NCBI RefSeq assembly: GCF_001999245.1
Contig: NZ_CP019630.1
Span: 1,612,001-1,676,000 of the forward strand
Direction: 5' to 3'
From: Roseibium algicola
GTDB lineage: Bacteria > Pseudomonadota > Alphaproteobacteria > Rhizobiales > Stappiaceae
DNA length: 64,000 nucleotides
This document shows positions 24,564 to 31,671 of this stretch, piece by piece (position 1 is the stretch's first letter; each line of letters begins with the position of its first letter). Below the pieces are notes generated by a model. The model was not told the DNA's origin, did not search any database, and saw only the letters and a program-made list of their open reading frames with translations. The translations under genes and the position numbers were made by a program.

Positions 24564-26063
24564 TCAAGCCAATGACCGGACCTCTTGTTCCTCAGCCCGA
24601 ACCGAGCCTGTCTTCGTGCCCGTGATCGCCTGCAGCATCGGGGCAAGTTCCGGGTGGCGAAACCTGAAACCTGCGGCGACCAGTTTCGCCGGCACCACAC
24701 GCTGGCCGGCCAGCATCGTTTCCCGGCCCATGTCACCGAGCGCCGTCGACAATAGCCAGGCAGGCAGGCGCAGGAATGCCGGGCGGTGAAGCGCCTTGGC
24801 CAGAGCGCTCGTGAATTCCGCATTTCGAACCGGCACGGGTGCCGTAGCGTTGACGGGGCCGGACAAATTTTCATCGGCCACCGTGCGGGCAATGATACGG
24901 ACCAAGTCGTCCCGCTCGATCCAGGACATCCACTGGCGGCCAGACCCCATCACCCCGCCGCCACCGAATTCAAACGGCGTCAGCAGCTTTGCCAGAATGC
25001 CGCCCTCGACACCGAGAACGAGACCGATCCGCAAGAGCACGACACGCACTCCGTCCCGCTCCAGCTTTTGGGCCGCCTGTTCCCAGCGCTCGCAGACTTC
25101 GTGGACGAAGGCAGGGTCGAAGTAGGCGTCTTCGGTCAGTGTTTCATCACCGCGCAAACCGTACCAGCCGATGGCGGAGCCGTTGATCAGGCAAGCCGGT
25201 TTGTTGTCAAGACGTCCGACCAGTTCCTGCAATGCTTCGGTCATTTGAACACGGGAGTCGATGATCCTTGCGCGTTTACGGCTGGTCCACAAGCCATTCG
25301 CGATCGGGTCTCCTGCCAGGTTGACGATGGCATCGAAGCGCTCGGCATTGTGGATCCGGTCAAGACTGGTGATCACACGAACAGGGTGTTCCAGGTCATC
25401 CGCCTTGCGCAGGTCTCGCGTGAGAACCGTGACGAAATGCCCCCCTCGCACCAGCGCTTCCACCAACCGCCGACCTATGAACCCGGTGCCGCCCGTCACA
25501 AGGATATGCCGGCGCGGTGGCAGGGCTGCAACCAGTCCCGCCGGATCTGGACCACCAAGCCTGTCGCTGCGCGCGGCCGCAAGCAGATCCCGCGCGCTGA
25601 AGAGCCCGACACCAAGTGCCGAAACCGTGGAAAGCACACTCCACCAGCCGTAGCTGACGGGCACCAGCGCGCTGGGGAGGAACGACCATTGCCACAGAAC
25701 CGGCGCGGCCAGGACCAGGATCGCACCATAGTTCAAGGCCAGCAGCGTGTGGTTGATCCTTTCGGTCCATGGCAGCTTTCGGGTCATGTCTTCCTCGACA
25801 AAATCCCAAAGCGTGATCAGCACCTCGGCGACAAGGATTGCCGTCAACAGCATGGTGAAGACCCCATGCGGTTCCAGCCAGCCGAAGCAGAGGAAGATCA
25901 CCGCGTAGAAGAAATTTCGCACACCGTGCAGCCGCAGTTCGGTTTTCTGCGACGGACGCCAAGCCAGGCGCTCGCTGCCTTCATGGTGCACGAGCGTATC
26001 GAATGCGCCCATCAATATCTGGATGGAGATCAACGTCCAGAGAACGGGATTATCCATGATCAA
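24564..26063 (-). CDS. TIGR01777-family SDR with N-terminal membrane domain
   Basis: 499 residues. Residues 1-150 or so contain four hydrophobic segments (for example LWTLISIQILMGAFDTLVHH and NYGAILVLAAPVLWQW). Residues 185-480 are an extended-SDR domain of the TIGR01777/SDR39U type: ILVTGGTGFIGRRLVEALV (NAD(P) binding), IVNLAGDPIANGLWT, SAIGWYG, LRIGLVLGVEGGILAKLL, GSGRQWMSWIERDDLV and NATAPVPVRNAEF. The active-site Y-x-x-x-K is absent or shifted, as is usual in this subfamily. It starts within the last codons of the DUF4166 gene (4-base overlap), so the two are translated together. Function unknown; a redox or lipid-related membrane role is an inference. Confidence 0.88.
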   Translation of the reverse strand: MIMDNPVLWTLISIQILMGAFDTLVHHEGSERLAWRPSQKTELRLHGVRNFFYAVIFLCFGWLEPHGVFTMLLTAILVAEVLITLWDFVEEDMTRKLPWTERINHTLLALNYGAILVLAAPVLWQWSFLPSALVPVSYGWWSVLSTVSALGVGLFSARDLLAAARSDRLGGPDPAGLVAALPPRRHILVTGGTGFIGRRLVEALVRGGHFVTVLTRDLRKADDLEHPVRVITSLDRIHNAERFDAIVNLAGDPIANGLWTSRKRARIIDSRVQMTEALQELVGRLDNKPACLINGSAIGWYGLRGDETLTEDAYFDPAFVHEVCERWEQAAQKLERDGVRVVLLRIGLVLGVEGGILAKLLTPFEFGGGGVMGSGRQWMSWIERDDLVRIIARTVADENLSGPVNATAPVPVRNAEFTSALAKALHRPAFLRLPAWLLSTALGDMGRETMLAGQRVVPAKLVAAGFRFRHPELAPMLQAITGTKTGSVRAEEQEVRSLA

Positions 26064-26707
26064 GTCTCCATGTCATGAAAGAGTGCATCCTGGTGAACCA
26101 GTTCACCGAAGACGCGGCTCTTGAGGGAAAGGGTGAACAGGAAACGGTCCTTGCCGAGATCCCGGTGCGTGATCGTCAAAGCTCCGGGCCGGAGCCAGGC
26201 GGGCAGCCGCAACCGCCACCGTCCGGCCTGCAGAAAATAGTGGTCGCTTTCGAAACTGAGACCGTCTGTGAGGGCATTCACCCGCAGTGCCATGCCAATC
26301 CCCGCACCGATATATTCCTCAATGCCGGTCGGGCCCTCGAACCGCTTGGAACTGTGGATCACTTGCGGAAAGCCAGAGCTACGCCCGTATTGGCGGATCC
26401 AGAACTGGCCATCGCTCGCAATATCTTCTGTGACGGTGACAACGGCAGGCTGGTTGAAAGAGGATCTGTCAAAGGGGAGTGGACCGCCGACAAGCCGCGC
26501 GAGCTGCGCCAGAATGCTTCCGGCAAGGTTCATCCGCATGGTCACGACCAGGCCTTGATAGACGACACTTGCCCCGCCGCTCAGACGTTTGCCGAACCGG
26601 CGGCGGACGGCCGCTGGCAGGCCATGCCAGGCGGCTTCTCCCAGAAGATCGCGAAAACGGCGATCGCCAGCTTCGGGCCGCTCCAGAGTGGCGCTTGCGT
26701 TTCGCAT
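26060..26707 (-). CDS. DUF4166 protein
   Basis: 215 residues from ATG 26707 with GGAGGG 6 bases upstream. The sequence matches the DUF4166 pattern: LLGEAAWHGLPAAVRRRF, the G-x-A-x-V-Y-x-G segment, PFDRSSFNQPAVVTVTED, WIRQYGRSSGFPQVIHSSKRFEGPTGIEEYIGAGIGMALRV, FESDHYFLQAGRWRLRLPAWLRPGALTITH. The domain often occurs fused or adjacent to DoxX/TIGR01777-type SDR proteins, as here. No catalytic residues are known. It is the first gene of the two-gene unit that begins just after the second ATTTCT-N8-AGAAAT site. Confidence 0.85.
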   Translation of the reverse strand: MRNASATLERPEAGDRRFRDLLGEAAWHGLPAAVRRRFGKRLSGGASVVYQGLVVTMRMNLAGSILAQLARLVGGPLPFDRSSFNQPAVVTVTEDIASDGQFWIRQYGRSSGFPQVIHSSKRFEGPTGIEEYIGAGIGMALRVNALTDGLSFESDHYFLQAGRWRLRLPAWLRPGALTITHRDLGKDRFLFTLSLKSRVFGELVHQDALFHDMET

Positions 26708-26733
26708 TTCCAATCCCTCCTGTTATGTCGGTT

Positions 26734-26753
26734 ATTTCTGTATAAAGAGAAAT
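26734..26753. promoter_or_regulatory. ATTTCT-N8-AGAAAT dyad upstream of DUF4166 operon
   Basis: A 6-bp-arm dyad ATTTCT-GTATAAAG-AGAAAT located 27 bases before the DUF4166 start codon. The arms and the 8-base spacing are identical to the palindrome at the start of the adjacent GbsR/MarR-type gene, suggesting that this regulator binds here. Confidence 0.6.
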
Positions 26754-26881
26754 TACTTGGCAAAAAATTTTGAGCCTGAAATCGGGCGGCAAGCCTACTG
26801 GCCTCTCACCCGATCTTATCTCGCTGTCCGGCACTTCCATGGGAGCTGCTGGTAAGGCGAAAACCTGACTCGCCCCAGCTG

Positions 26882-27439
26882 TCAGCCCTTCTTGCCGCCG
26901 ATCTTGAGCAGCGAGAGAACCTTGTCGCCCATCTTCATCAAGCTGGCGAGTTTCGACTTCGGCACGCTCAGCATCTGCTCCGACCAGCGATCGGCGGTGG
27001 TCAGAAACTGGTGCATCTCCTGCATCCGCTCCAGAGCAACGGGGTCAAGCGTCTTTTCCTTTTCCGCCTGGCGCACACAGACATCGATAGCGCGGATCGC
27101 CGGATCGATCTCCCGTTCCTTGCGGCCCTTCGCAATCAGCAGCGCCATTTCCCAGACGTCGGTCTCGGCCACGAAGTGCTCCCGGCGATCCCCCGCGACA
27201 GGCACTCTCTGGATCAGCCGCCATCCGACAAGTTCCTTCAGGGAGTTGGAGACATTGGACCGGGCAATGCCGAGTTCCTCGGAAATCTGCTCCGCATTCA
27301 TCGGCACCGGGCTCAGGAACAGCAATGCATGGATCTGCGCTACCGAACGGTTGACGCTCCACTGGCTGCCCATGTCCCCCCAATAGAGGATGAACTTCTC
27401 TTTTGCCGACGGATCGGCCTTGTCGGTAATTTCTGTCAT
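26882..27439 (-). CDS. GbsR/MarR-type transcriptional regulator
   Basis: 185 residues. N-terminal segment FILYWGDMGSQWSVNRSVAQIHALLFLSPVPMNAEQISEELGIARSNVSNSLKELVGWRLIQRV is the typical start and winged HTH of GbsR-like MarR regulators; the C-terminal half is helical and probably mediates dimerisation. The ATG at 27439 is the centre of a perfect 22-bp palindrome and there is no recognisable ribosome site before it. The gene is likely autoregulated. It lies upstream of, and in the same direction as, the DUF4166-TIGR01777 pair, which carries a second copy of the site. Confidence 0.88.
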   Translation of the reverse strand: MTEITDKADPSAKEKFILYWGDMGSQWSVNRSVAQIHALLFLSPVPMNAEQISEELGIARSNVSNSLKELVGWRLIQRVPVAGDRREHFVAETDVWEMALLIAKGRKEREIDPAIRAIDVCVRQAEKEKTLDPVALERMQEMHQFLTTADRWSEQMLSVPKSKLASLMKMGDKVLSLLKIGGKKG

Positions 27440-27449
27440 GACAGAAATT
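27428..27449. promoter_or_regulatory. Perfect 22-bp palindrome over the gbsR-like start codon
   Basis: AATTTCTGTC-AT-GACAGAAATT reads the same on both strands, and its central ATG is the start codon of the regulator gene. It includes the ATTTCT-N8-AGAAAT motif that is also found at 26734-26753. It is likely an autoregulatory operator. Confidence 0.75.
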
Positions 27450-27529
27450 TGTGACGAAAATCGATTGATGTCAATGGCGAAGTTCGCCAGGGGATGCGGC
27501 GCGTGTCAAAAACTCAGCAAGACTGTCCG

Positions 27530-28000
27530 TCAGCGCCCGCTTGCGTGAGGCTCCAGATCGACACGGCCTCTGCCGGGCGTGCCAGAACCCCGGCCTGGAA
27601 CAGGGGCATTCATCCCGGATCCGGCGCCACCTTTCTCGTCTGCGCTCACCGATAGAGCTTCTTCCAGCACGGTCAGGCGGTCGAGAATGGCTTCGCGTTT
27701 CGCTTCAAGATCGGCGCTGAGCCGGTCGATGTGCTCAAGCTTTTTCAGAAGCTGCGGAATACCGCCTTCGCAAGGCCCGGATCCTTCGTCCGACAGACAG
27801 GCGGCCATCGCACGAACTTCGCGCGTCGAAAAACCCGTGGCAATGAAATCGCGGATCCGGGCGGCACGGCGCAAGTCCGCGGCACTATAGCTGCGATAGC
27901 CGTTTTCCGAACGGCGAGCTTCCATCAGGCCCGACTTTTCATAGTGTCGCAGCATCCGTTCCGTAATGCCAAGCCGTTCGGCTGCTTCCTTGATCTGCAT
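27530..28000 (-). CDS. MerR-family transcriptional regulator
   Basis: 156 residues from ATG 28000 with AAGGGGG upstream. The N-terminal MerR winged helix is clear (MQIKEAAERLGITERMLRHYEKSGLMEARRSENGYRSYSAADLRRAARI), followed by a long coiled-coil dimerisation helix (IPQLLKKLEHIDRLSADLEAKREAILDRLTVLEEAL) and a flexible Gly/Pro-rich tail. There is only one cysteine after the HTH (GPCEGG), so a metal or iron-sulphur sensor of the CueR/SoxR type is unlikely. A MerR-type promoter overlaps its own upstream region and a near copy lies before the SDR gene, which is therefore a probable target. Confidence 0.92.
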   Translation of the reverse strand: MQIKEAAERLGITERMLRHYEKSGLMEARRSENGYRSYSAADLRRAARIRDFIATGFSTREVRAMAACLSDEGSGPCEGGIPQLLKKLEHIDRLSADLEAKREAILDRLTVLEEALSVSADEKGGAGSGMNAPVPGRGSGTPGRGRVDLEPHASGR

Positions 28001-28033
28001 GTCGCCCCCTTTCAACACCGGACTAGGGTGTGG

Positions 28034-28066
28034 ACCCTAGCACCTTGACACTAGTGTCAGGGTCAA
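28034..28066 (-). promoter_or_regulatory. MerR-type promoter/operator of merR gene
   Basis: On the minus strand, TTGACC (28061-28066) and CTAGGG (28035-28040) are separated by 20 bases, longer than normal as in MerR-activated promoters. The spacer holds the perfect 14-bp palindrome TGACACTAGTGTCA (28046-28059). It points at the merR gene. Confidence 0.7.
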
Positions 28067-28167
28067 GCCCTGTTTTCCCGGAAGTGCTCGCTTCAGGCCT
28101 TCAAGTGGCGAGGGGCCCCCTCCCCATCAAGGGGAGGATGCCCATATTTGCCCTTGGTCGCAAATGC

Positions 28168-28941
28168 TCAGCCTGCCTGGCCCCGAAGCGACCAGCCACC
28201 GTCAATCGTGATCACCTGTGCGGTGAGCCACTCGTTGGCGGAACTGCCGAGCTGCAAGATCCACGGCACAAGATCGGAGGTCAGTCCGCGCCGTCCCATC
28301 GGAACCTGAGCTGCTTCTGTTTCCTCGATGGTTTGCGCGACTTCCGGCGGCAGGCCCATCATGCCCGTGAGAGCGCCGCTCTTGACGGGACCGGGAGAGA
28401 CGGCGTTCACCCGTACTCCGTCGCCTGCAAGCTCGATGGCCCAGGACCGCGTCAGATGCTCAAGCGCCGCCTTTGTGGCCGCATAGTGCGCCAGGCCCGG
28501 CGCCGCATTCTGGGAAACAGCCGTACCGATGTTGACGACAGCCCCCTTGCTGTCCCGCAAGGCCGACTGGGCCTCCTTCAACAGAAGGGACGGCGCAACG
28601 ATATTCACCGCACAGATTTCCGAAAGCGTTTCGGCATCATAGGACTCGATGGGCAGCGGTTTGCCCGCGCCCGCATTGTTGACGACAAGATCCAGGCGGC
28701 CCCATCGCCCCAGTGCTGCCTCGACAGCGCGCCGGCTGCCTGCCGGGTCGGCACTGTCGGCTTGCACGGCCTCGATTGCCTCGCTCTTGCCGGCAACACC
28801 GGCAAGCTTTGACGCATTACGTCCGGTGATGACAACATTCGCCCCCTGCCCGGTCAATGCCAGCGCGGTGGCCTCTCCAATTCCGGAGCTTCCGCCTGTT
28901 ACGATGGCAACCTTGCCCTGCCAGTTTGTCCGTTCATTCAT
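28168..28941 (-). CDS. SDR-family oxidoreductase, MerR-controlled
   Basis: 257 residues of a classical short-chain dehydrogenase. Cofactor motif TGGSSGIG near residue 15, NNAG at about residue 88, catalytic Ser in GTAVSQNAAPG, Tyr and Lys in YAATK, and the PG motif in NAVSPGPVKSG. A Gly-Arg (TGRNASK) after beta2 suggests NADP preference. It is expressed as a single gene from a promoter whose operator is nearly the same as that of the merR gene, suggesting a role in detoxifying an aldehyde, ketone or quinone, but the substrate cannot be read from the sequence. Confidence 0.9.
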   Translation of the reverse strand: MNERTNWQGKVAIVTGGSSGIGEATALALTGQGANVVITGRNASKLAGVAGKSEAIEAVQADSADPAGSRRAVEAALGRWGRLDLVVNNAGAGKPLPIESYDAETLSEICAVNIVAPSLLLKEAQSALRDSKGAVVNIGTAVSQNAAPGLAHYAATKAALEHLTRSWAIELAGDGVRVNAVSPGPVKSGALTGMMGLPPEVAQTIEETEAAQVPMGRRGLTSDLVPWILQLGSSANEWLTAQVITIDGGWSLRGQAG

Positions 28942-28990
28942 CTTGGCTTGCTTTCCTGAATTAACACCTGCGCATTGCGCGCCAAGCCGG

Positions 28991-29022
28991 TGTTAGCCGG
29001 TTGACGTTAGTGTCAGGGTCAA
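28991..29022 (-). promoter_or_regulatory. MerR-type promoter/operator of SDR gene
   Basis: TTGACC (29017-29022) and CTAACA (28991-28996) on the minus strand, again with a 20-base spacer containing TGACGTTAGTGTCA. A 19-base run (29008-29026) is identical to the site in front of merR (28052-28070). It points at the SDR gene. Confidence 0.7.
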
Positions 29023-29049
29023 GCCCGATTTATTGAAAAAATACCCGCG

Positions 29050-29829
29050 TCAGGCTGGGTGCTGCTGGACGCTGAGGCCGCCATCGACAGTCAGGCAGGC
29101 GGCGTTCATGAAGGGGCATTCGTCGGAAATCATGAAGACAGCCGCCCTGGCGATTTCTTCCGGCGTGGCGATACGCCCGCCCGGATGCAGTCGCAAGGTC
29201 TCCTGCCGGGCCGCCTCGGGATCGGGAAAACTGTTCCAGTAATCGACCACCTTCTGGGTCTGGACATAGCCCGGCGCCAGGGCATTCACCCGGACATTCC
29301 GTGCGGCATATTCCAGCGCAAGAGACTTGGTAAGCCCCAGTAGGGCGTGTTTGGCAAGCGGGTAGGGAAAGGTGTGCGGGATGATGGTGAAAGCATGCGT
29401 GGAGGCAATGTTGAGAATGACCCCGCCATCCTGTTCAAGCAGACCCGGCAACACGGCTCGGGCGCAATTCCACGCCCCCTTCAGGTTGACGTCGAAGCAG
29501 CGGTTCCAGTCTTCATCGCTCAGGGACAAAGGCTCGTCGAAGACATTTACCCCGGCATTGTTGATGAGCGCGTTTAACGGACCGATGGTCTGCTGCGCGC
29601 GAGCGACCACAGCGGCAACGTCATCCGTGTTCGTGATGTCTCCGGCAAGAGCCGTCAGATACTCTGCCTCCCCGCCCAGATCCGCAACGCTACGGGCAAG
29701 CAGCGCTGCGTCCCGGTCCATCAGAACCACGGCAGCGCCTTCGCCGAGGCAGGCTCGGACGATGGCAAGACCAATGCCCTGTGCGGCGCCAGTGATCAGG
29801 ATACGCTTTCCTGAAAGCCGATCAGCCAT
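29050..29829 (-). CDS. SDR sugar dehydrogenase (probable D-galactose/L-arabinose 1-dehydrogenase)
   Basis: 259 residues from ATG 29829. Classical SDR: ILITGAAQGIGLAIV with the TGxxxGIG motif, acidic residue after beta2 (LMDRDAA, NAD preference), NNAGVNVFDEP, catalytic Ser in NIASTHAF, Y-P-L-A-K and NALAPGYVQTQ. It overlaps the mutarotase gene by 8 bases and is the last gene of the araFGH-type operon. Together with DgoD this fits oxidation of D-galactose (or L-arabinose/D-fucose) to the aldonolactone, the first step of a De Ley-Doudoroff type route. The substrate assignment rests on context. Confidence 0.8.
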   Translation of the reverse strand: MADRLSGKRILITGAAQGIGLAIVRACLGEGAAVVLMDRDAALLARSVADLGGEAEYLTALAGDITNTDDVAAVVARAQQTIGPLNALINNAGVNVFDEPLSLSDEDWNRCFDVNLKGAWNCARAVLPGLLEQDGGVILNIASTHAFTIIPHTFPYPLAKHALLGLTKSLALEYAARNVRVNALAPGYVQTQKVVDYWNSFPDPEAARQETLRLHPGGRIATPEEIARAAVFMISDECPFMNAACLTVDGGLSVQQHPA

Positions 29830-30715
29830 TGTTCTTCTCCCTGGTCTCCGACACATGCAGAAATGTCATCTTTATCGTTCCCGCCAGTTCCTCCCCCGGC
29901 TCCAGAACGCTCAACCCACCGAGATCCGGCAGATTGTGACCGTTCGGCAGATGGCTCATGGGTTCCAGACAGACAAAGTCTGCAGGTGCCTGCGGGGCAA
30001 AGATCATCACCACGTCGAACACCGGATCGCAGCTGAGATCAAGAGCGAGCTCAATATCCGGCCAGTGCAGCCGGGCCTTGCCGGAAAAACCGTCGAAGGC
30101 ATTGTTGATCCAGCGCGGCGGCACGATACGTGGCATCGAAAAATCGAGTTCGGAAGGAATGTGCTGCAGACCGTCCGGAAGATGTCCCTCGCCTTCCCGC
30201 CACATGTTTTGCACCTTCGTCTGCAAGGTCATGTCGGGCGCTCGCCGGAAAAACGGATGAAACCCGATGCCGAACGGCAGGGCCTTTTTGCCGAGGTTCG
30301 TCACGCGAAGGCTCAGGGACAGGCAGTCCTCTTCCAGATGAACCTTCTGGTGCGCCTTGAAGGCGTAGGGACTATGGGAGGGTTGCTCCCTGACCAGGTC
30401 CAGCTCAAGCGAATTGTCGGTCTTTTCCGTCAGGTTCCAGGTATCCAGCCAGCCGTCACCATGCAGAACAAGCGGTTCGTTGGTGTTGGGCTGAAGCGTA
30501 AAGCTCTCCTCCCGGAAGGTGAAGCAATTGCCGGCGATCCGATTTCCGAAGGGCACCAGGGGAAAACAGGCTGCCTTCCCCTCCGGTCCACCGGCAGCTT
30601 GCAGGATCGGCGTGCCTCGCCACGCGGCCTGGACAATTGAACCTCCCTCCGGGCTGGCGGAGACCACCAGATCCCCTTGCGCGAGCGTCCAGTCATGCCC
30701 GGCCTCCACGAACAT
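29822..30715 (-). CDS. Aldose 1-epimerase (mutarotase)
   Basis: 297 residues of the galactose-mutarotase fold. Visible hallmarks: FPLVPFGNRIAGNCF (substrate loop Asn-Arg), LVLHGDGWLDTWNL with the first catalytic His, GIGFHPFFRR with the second His, and CLEPMSHLPNGHN with the C-terminal acid. It interconverts alpha and beta anomers so that the dehydrogenase receives its preferred form. The ATG shares one base with the araH stop (TGATG) and the end overlaps the SDR gene, which ties the five genes into one operon. Confidence 0.88.
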   Translation of the reverse strand: MFVEAGHDWTLAQGDLVVSASPEGGSIVQAAWRGTPILQAAGGPEGKAACFPLVPFGNRIAGNCFTFREESFTLQPNTNEPLVLHGDGWLDTWNLTEKTDNSLELDLVREQPSHSPYAFKAHQKVHLEEDCLSLSLRVTNLGKKALPFGIGFHPFFRRAPDMTLQTKVQNMWREGEGHLPDGLQHIPSELDFSMPRIVPPRWINNAFDGFSGKARLHWPDIELALDLSCDPVFDVVMIFAPQAPADFVCLEPMSHLPNGHNLPDLGGLSVLEPGEELAGTIKMTFLHVSETREKNNG

Positions 30716-31656
30716 CAGCGGCTTGCTGTGGAGCGCAGGTTGTCGAGAAGAACTGCGATGAGCAGGATCAGGCCACGCACGACATACTGGTAGAAGGCCT
30801 GAATGTTCAGGAGGTTCATAACATTTTCGGCAATGCCCATGATCATGACGCCGACAATGACACCCGTCATGGCGGCGCGGCCACCGGCCAGGGAGACTCC
30901 GCCGAGGACACAGGCGGAAATCACCGAGAGTTCAAGGCCGGTGGCTGCATTCGGTTGGCCGGATGTGATGCGCGAGGCAAGCATGATGCCTGCAACAGCG
31001 CAGATCAGGCCCTGCAAGGCAAAGATCCAGATCCGCATGGACACCACATTCACCCCGGCAAGACGGGCCGCTTCCGGATTACCGCCAATCGCCAGCGTGT
31101 TCTTGCCGAAGACCGTGCGGTTCAGCAGAAAGCCGAAAGCGATGAAAAGCGCACCCATGACCCAGATCGGCGTCGGGATGCCCAGGAAACGGGACAGGGC
31201 GAGCTGGTAGAATCCGGGGTCGTTGATGCCGACGGCCCGGCCGTCGGACACAATCAGCGCCAGTCCCCGGACGATCTGCATGGTGGCCAGGGTTGTGATC
31301 AGCGCGTTGATGCGGAAACAAGCGATGACGAAGCCGTTGACCGCCCCCACCAACGCGCCGCTAAGCAAGGCTATGATGAGCCCCATCACGATGGAGCCGG
31401 TCATGTTGGAAGCAATGACGGCGATCATGCCGGTGAAAGCGACCGTCGATCCGACCGAAAGGTCGAAATCGCGCGAAGCGAGGCAGAACATCATCGTGCA
31501 GGCGACAATGCCGATTGTCACCACCGACTGCAGCAGGCCGAGGATGTTGCGCTCGGTGAGAAAGTTGGGAACGGTCAGGGAAACGATTGCGAAGGCCACC
31601 GCGAAGATGACGACCAGGCCCTGGTCTCCGAGCAAAATTTTCTTGAGAGAATTCAT
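30715..31656 (-). CDS. araH: Sugar ABC transporter permease (AraH type)
   Basis: 313 residues with about eight to ten TM helices, member of the monosaccharide ABC permease family (BPD_transp_2). Family phrases: VPNFLTERNILGLLQSVVTIGIVACTMMFCLASRDFDLSVGSTVAFTGM, the EAA-like loop AIGGNPEAARLAGVNV, and ISACVLGGVSLAGGRAAMTGVIVGVMIMGIAENVMNLL. It forms the membrane channel with the AraG-like ATPase. Symbol by operon with a clearly AraF-like binding protein; ribose or xylose permeases are similar in sequence. Confidence 0.88.
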   Translation of the reverse strand: MNSLKKILLGDQGLVVIFAVAFAIVSLTVPNFLTERNILGLLQSVVTIGIVACTMMFCLASRDFDLSVGSTVAFTGMIAVIASNMTGSIVMGLIIALLSGALVGAVNGFVIACFRINALITTLATMQIVRGLALIVSDGRAVGINDPGFYQLALSRFLGIPTPIWVMGALFIAFGFLLNRTVFGKNTLAIGGNPEAARLAGVNVVSMRIWIFALQGLICAVAGIMLASRITSGQPNAATGLELSVISACVLGGVSLAGGRAAMTGVIVGVMIMGIAENVMNLLNIQAFYQYVVRGLILLIAVLLDNLRSTASR

Positions 31657-31671
31657 CTGAAACGGCCCCGT

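Noticed and set aside
24786-26078. 430-codon open frame opposite the TIGR01777 gene
   Set aside because: Antisense shadow of a recognisable SDR; composition is polar and repetitive without motifs.
29372-30640. 422-codon open frame opposite the mutarotase and SDR genes
   Set aside because: Antisense to two clearly conserved genes, no ribosome site or domain.
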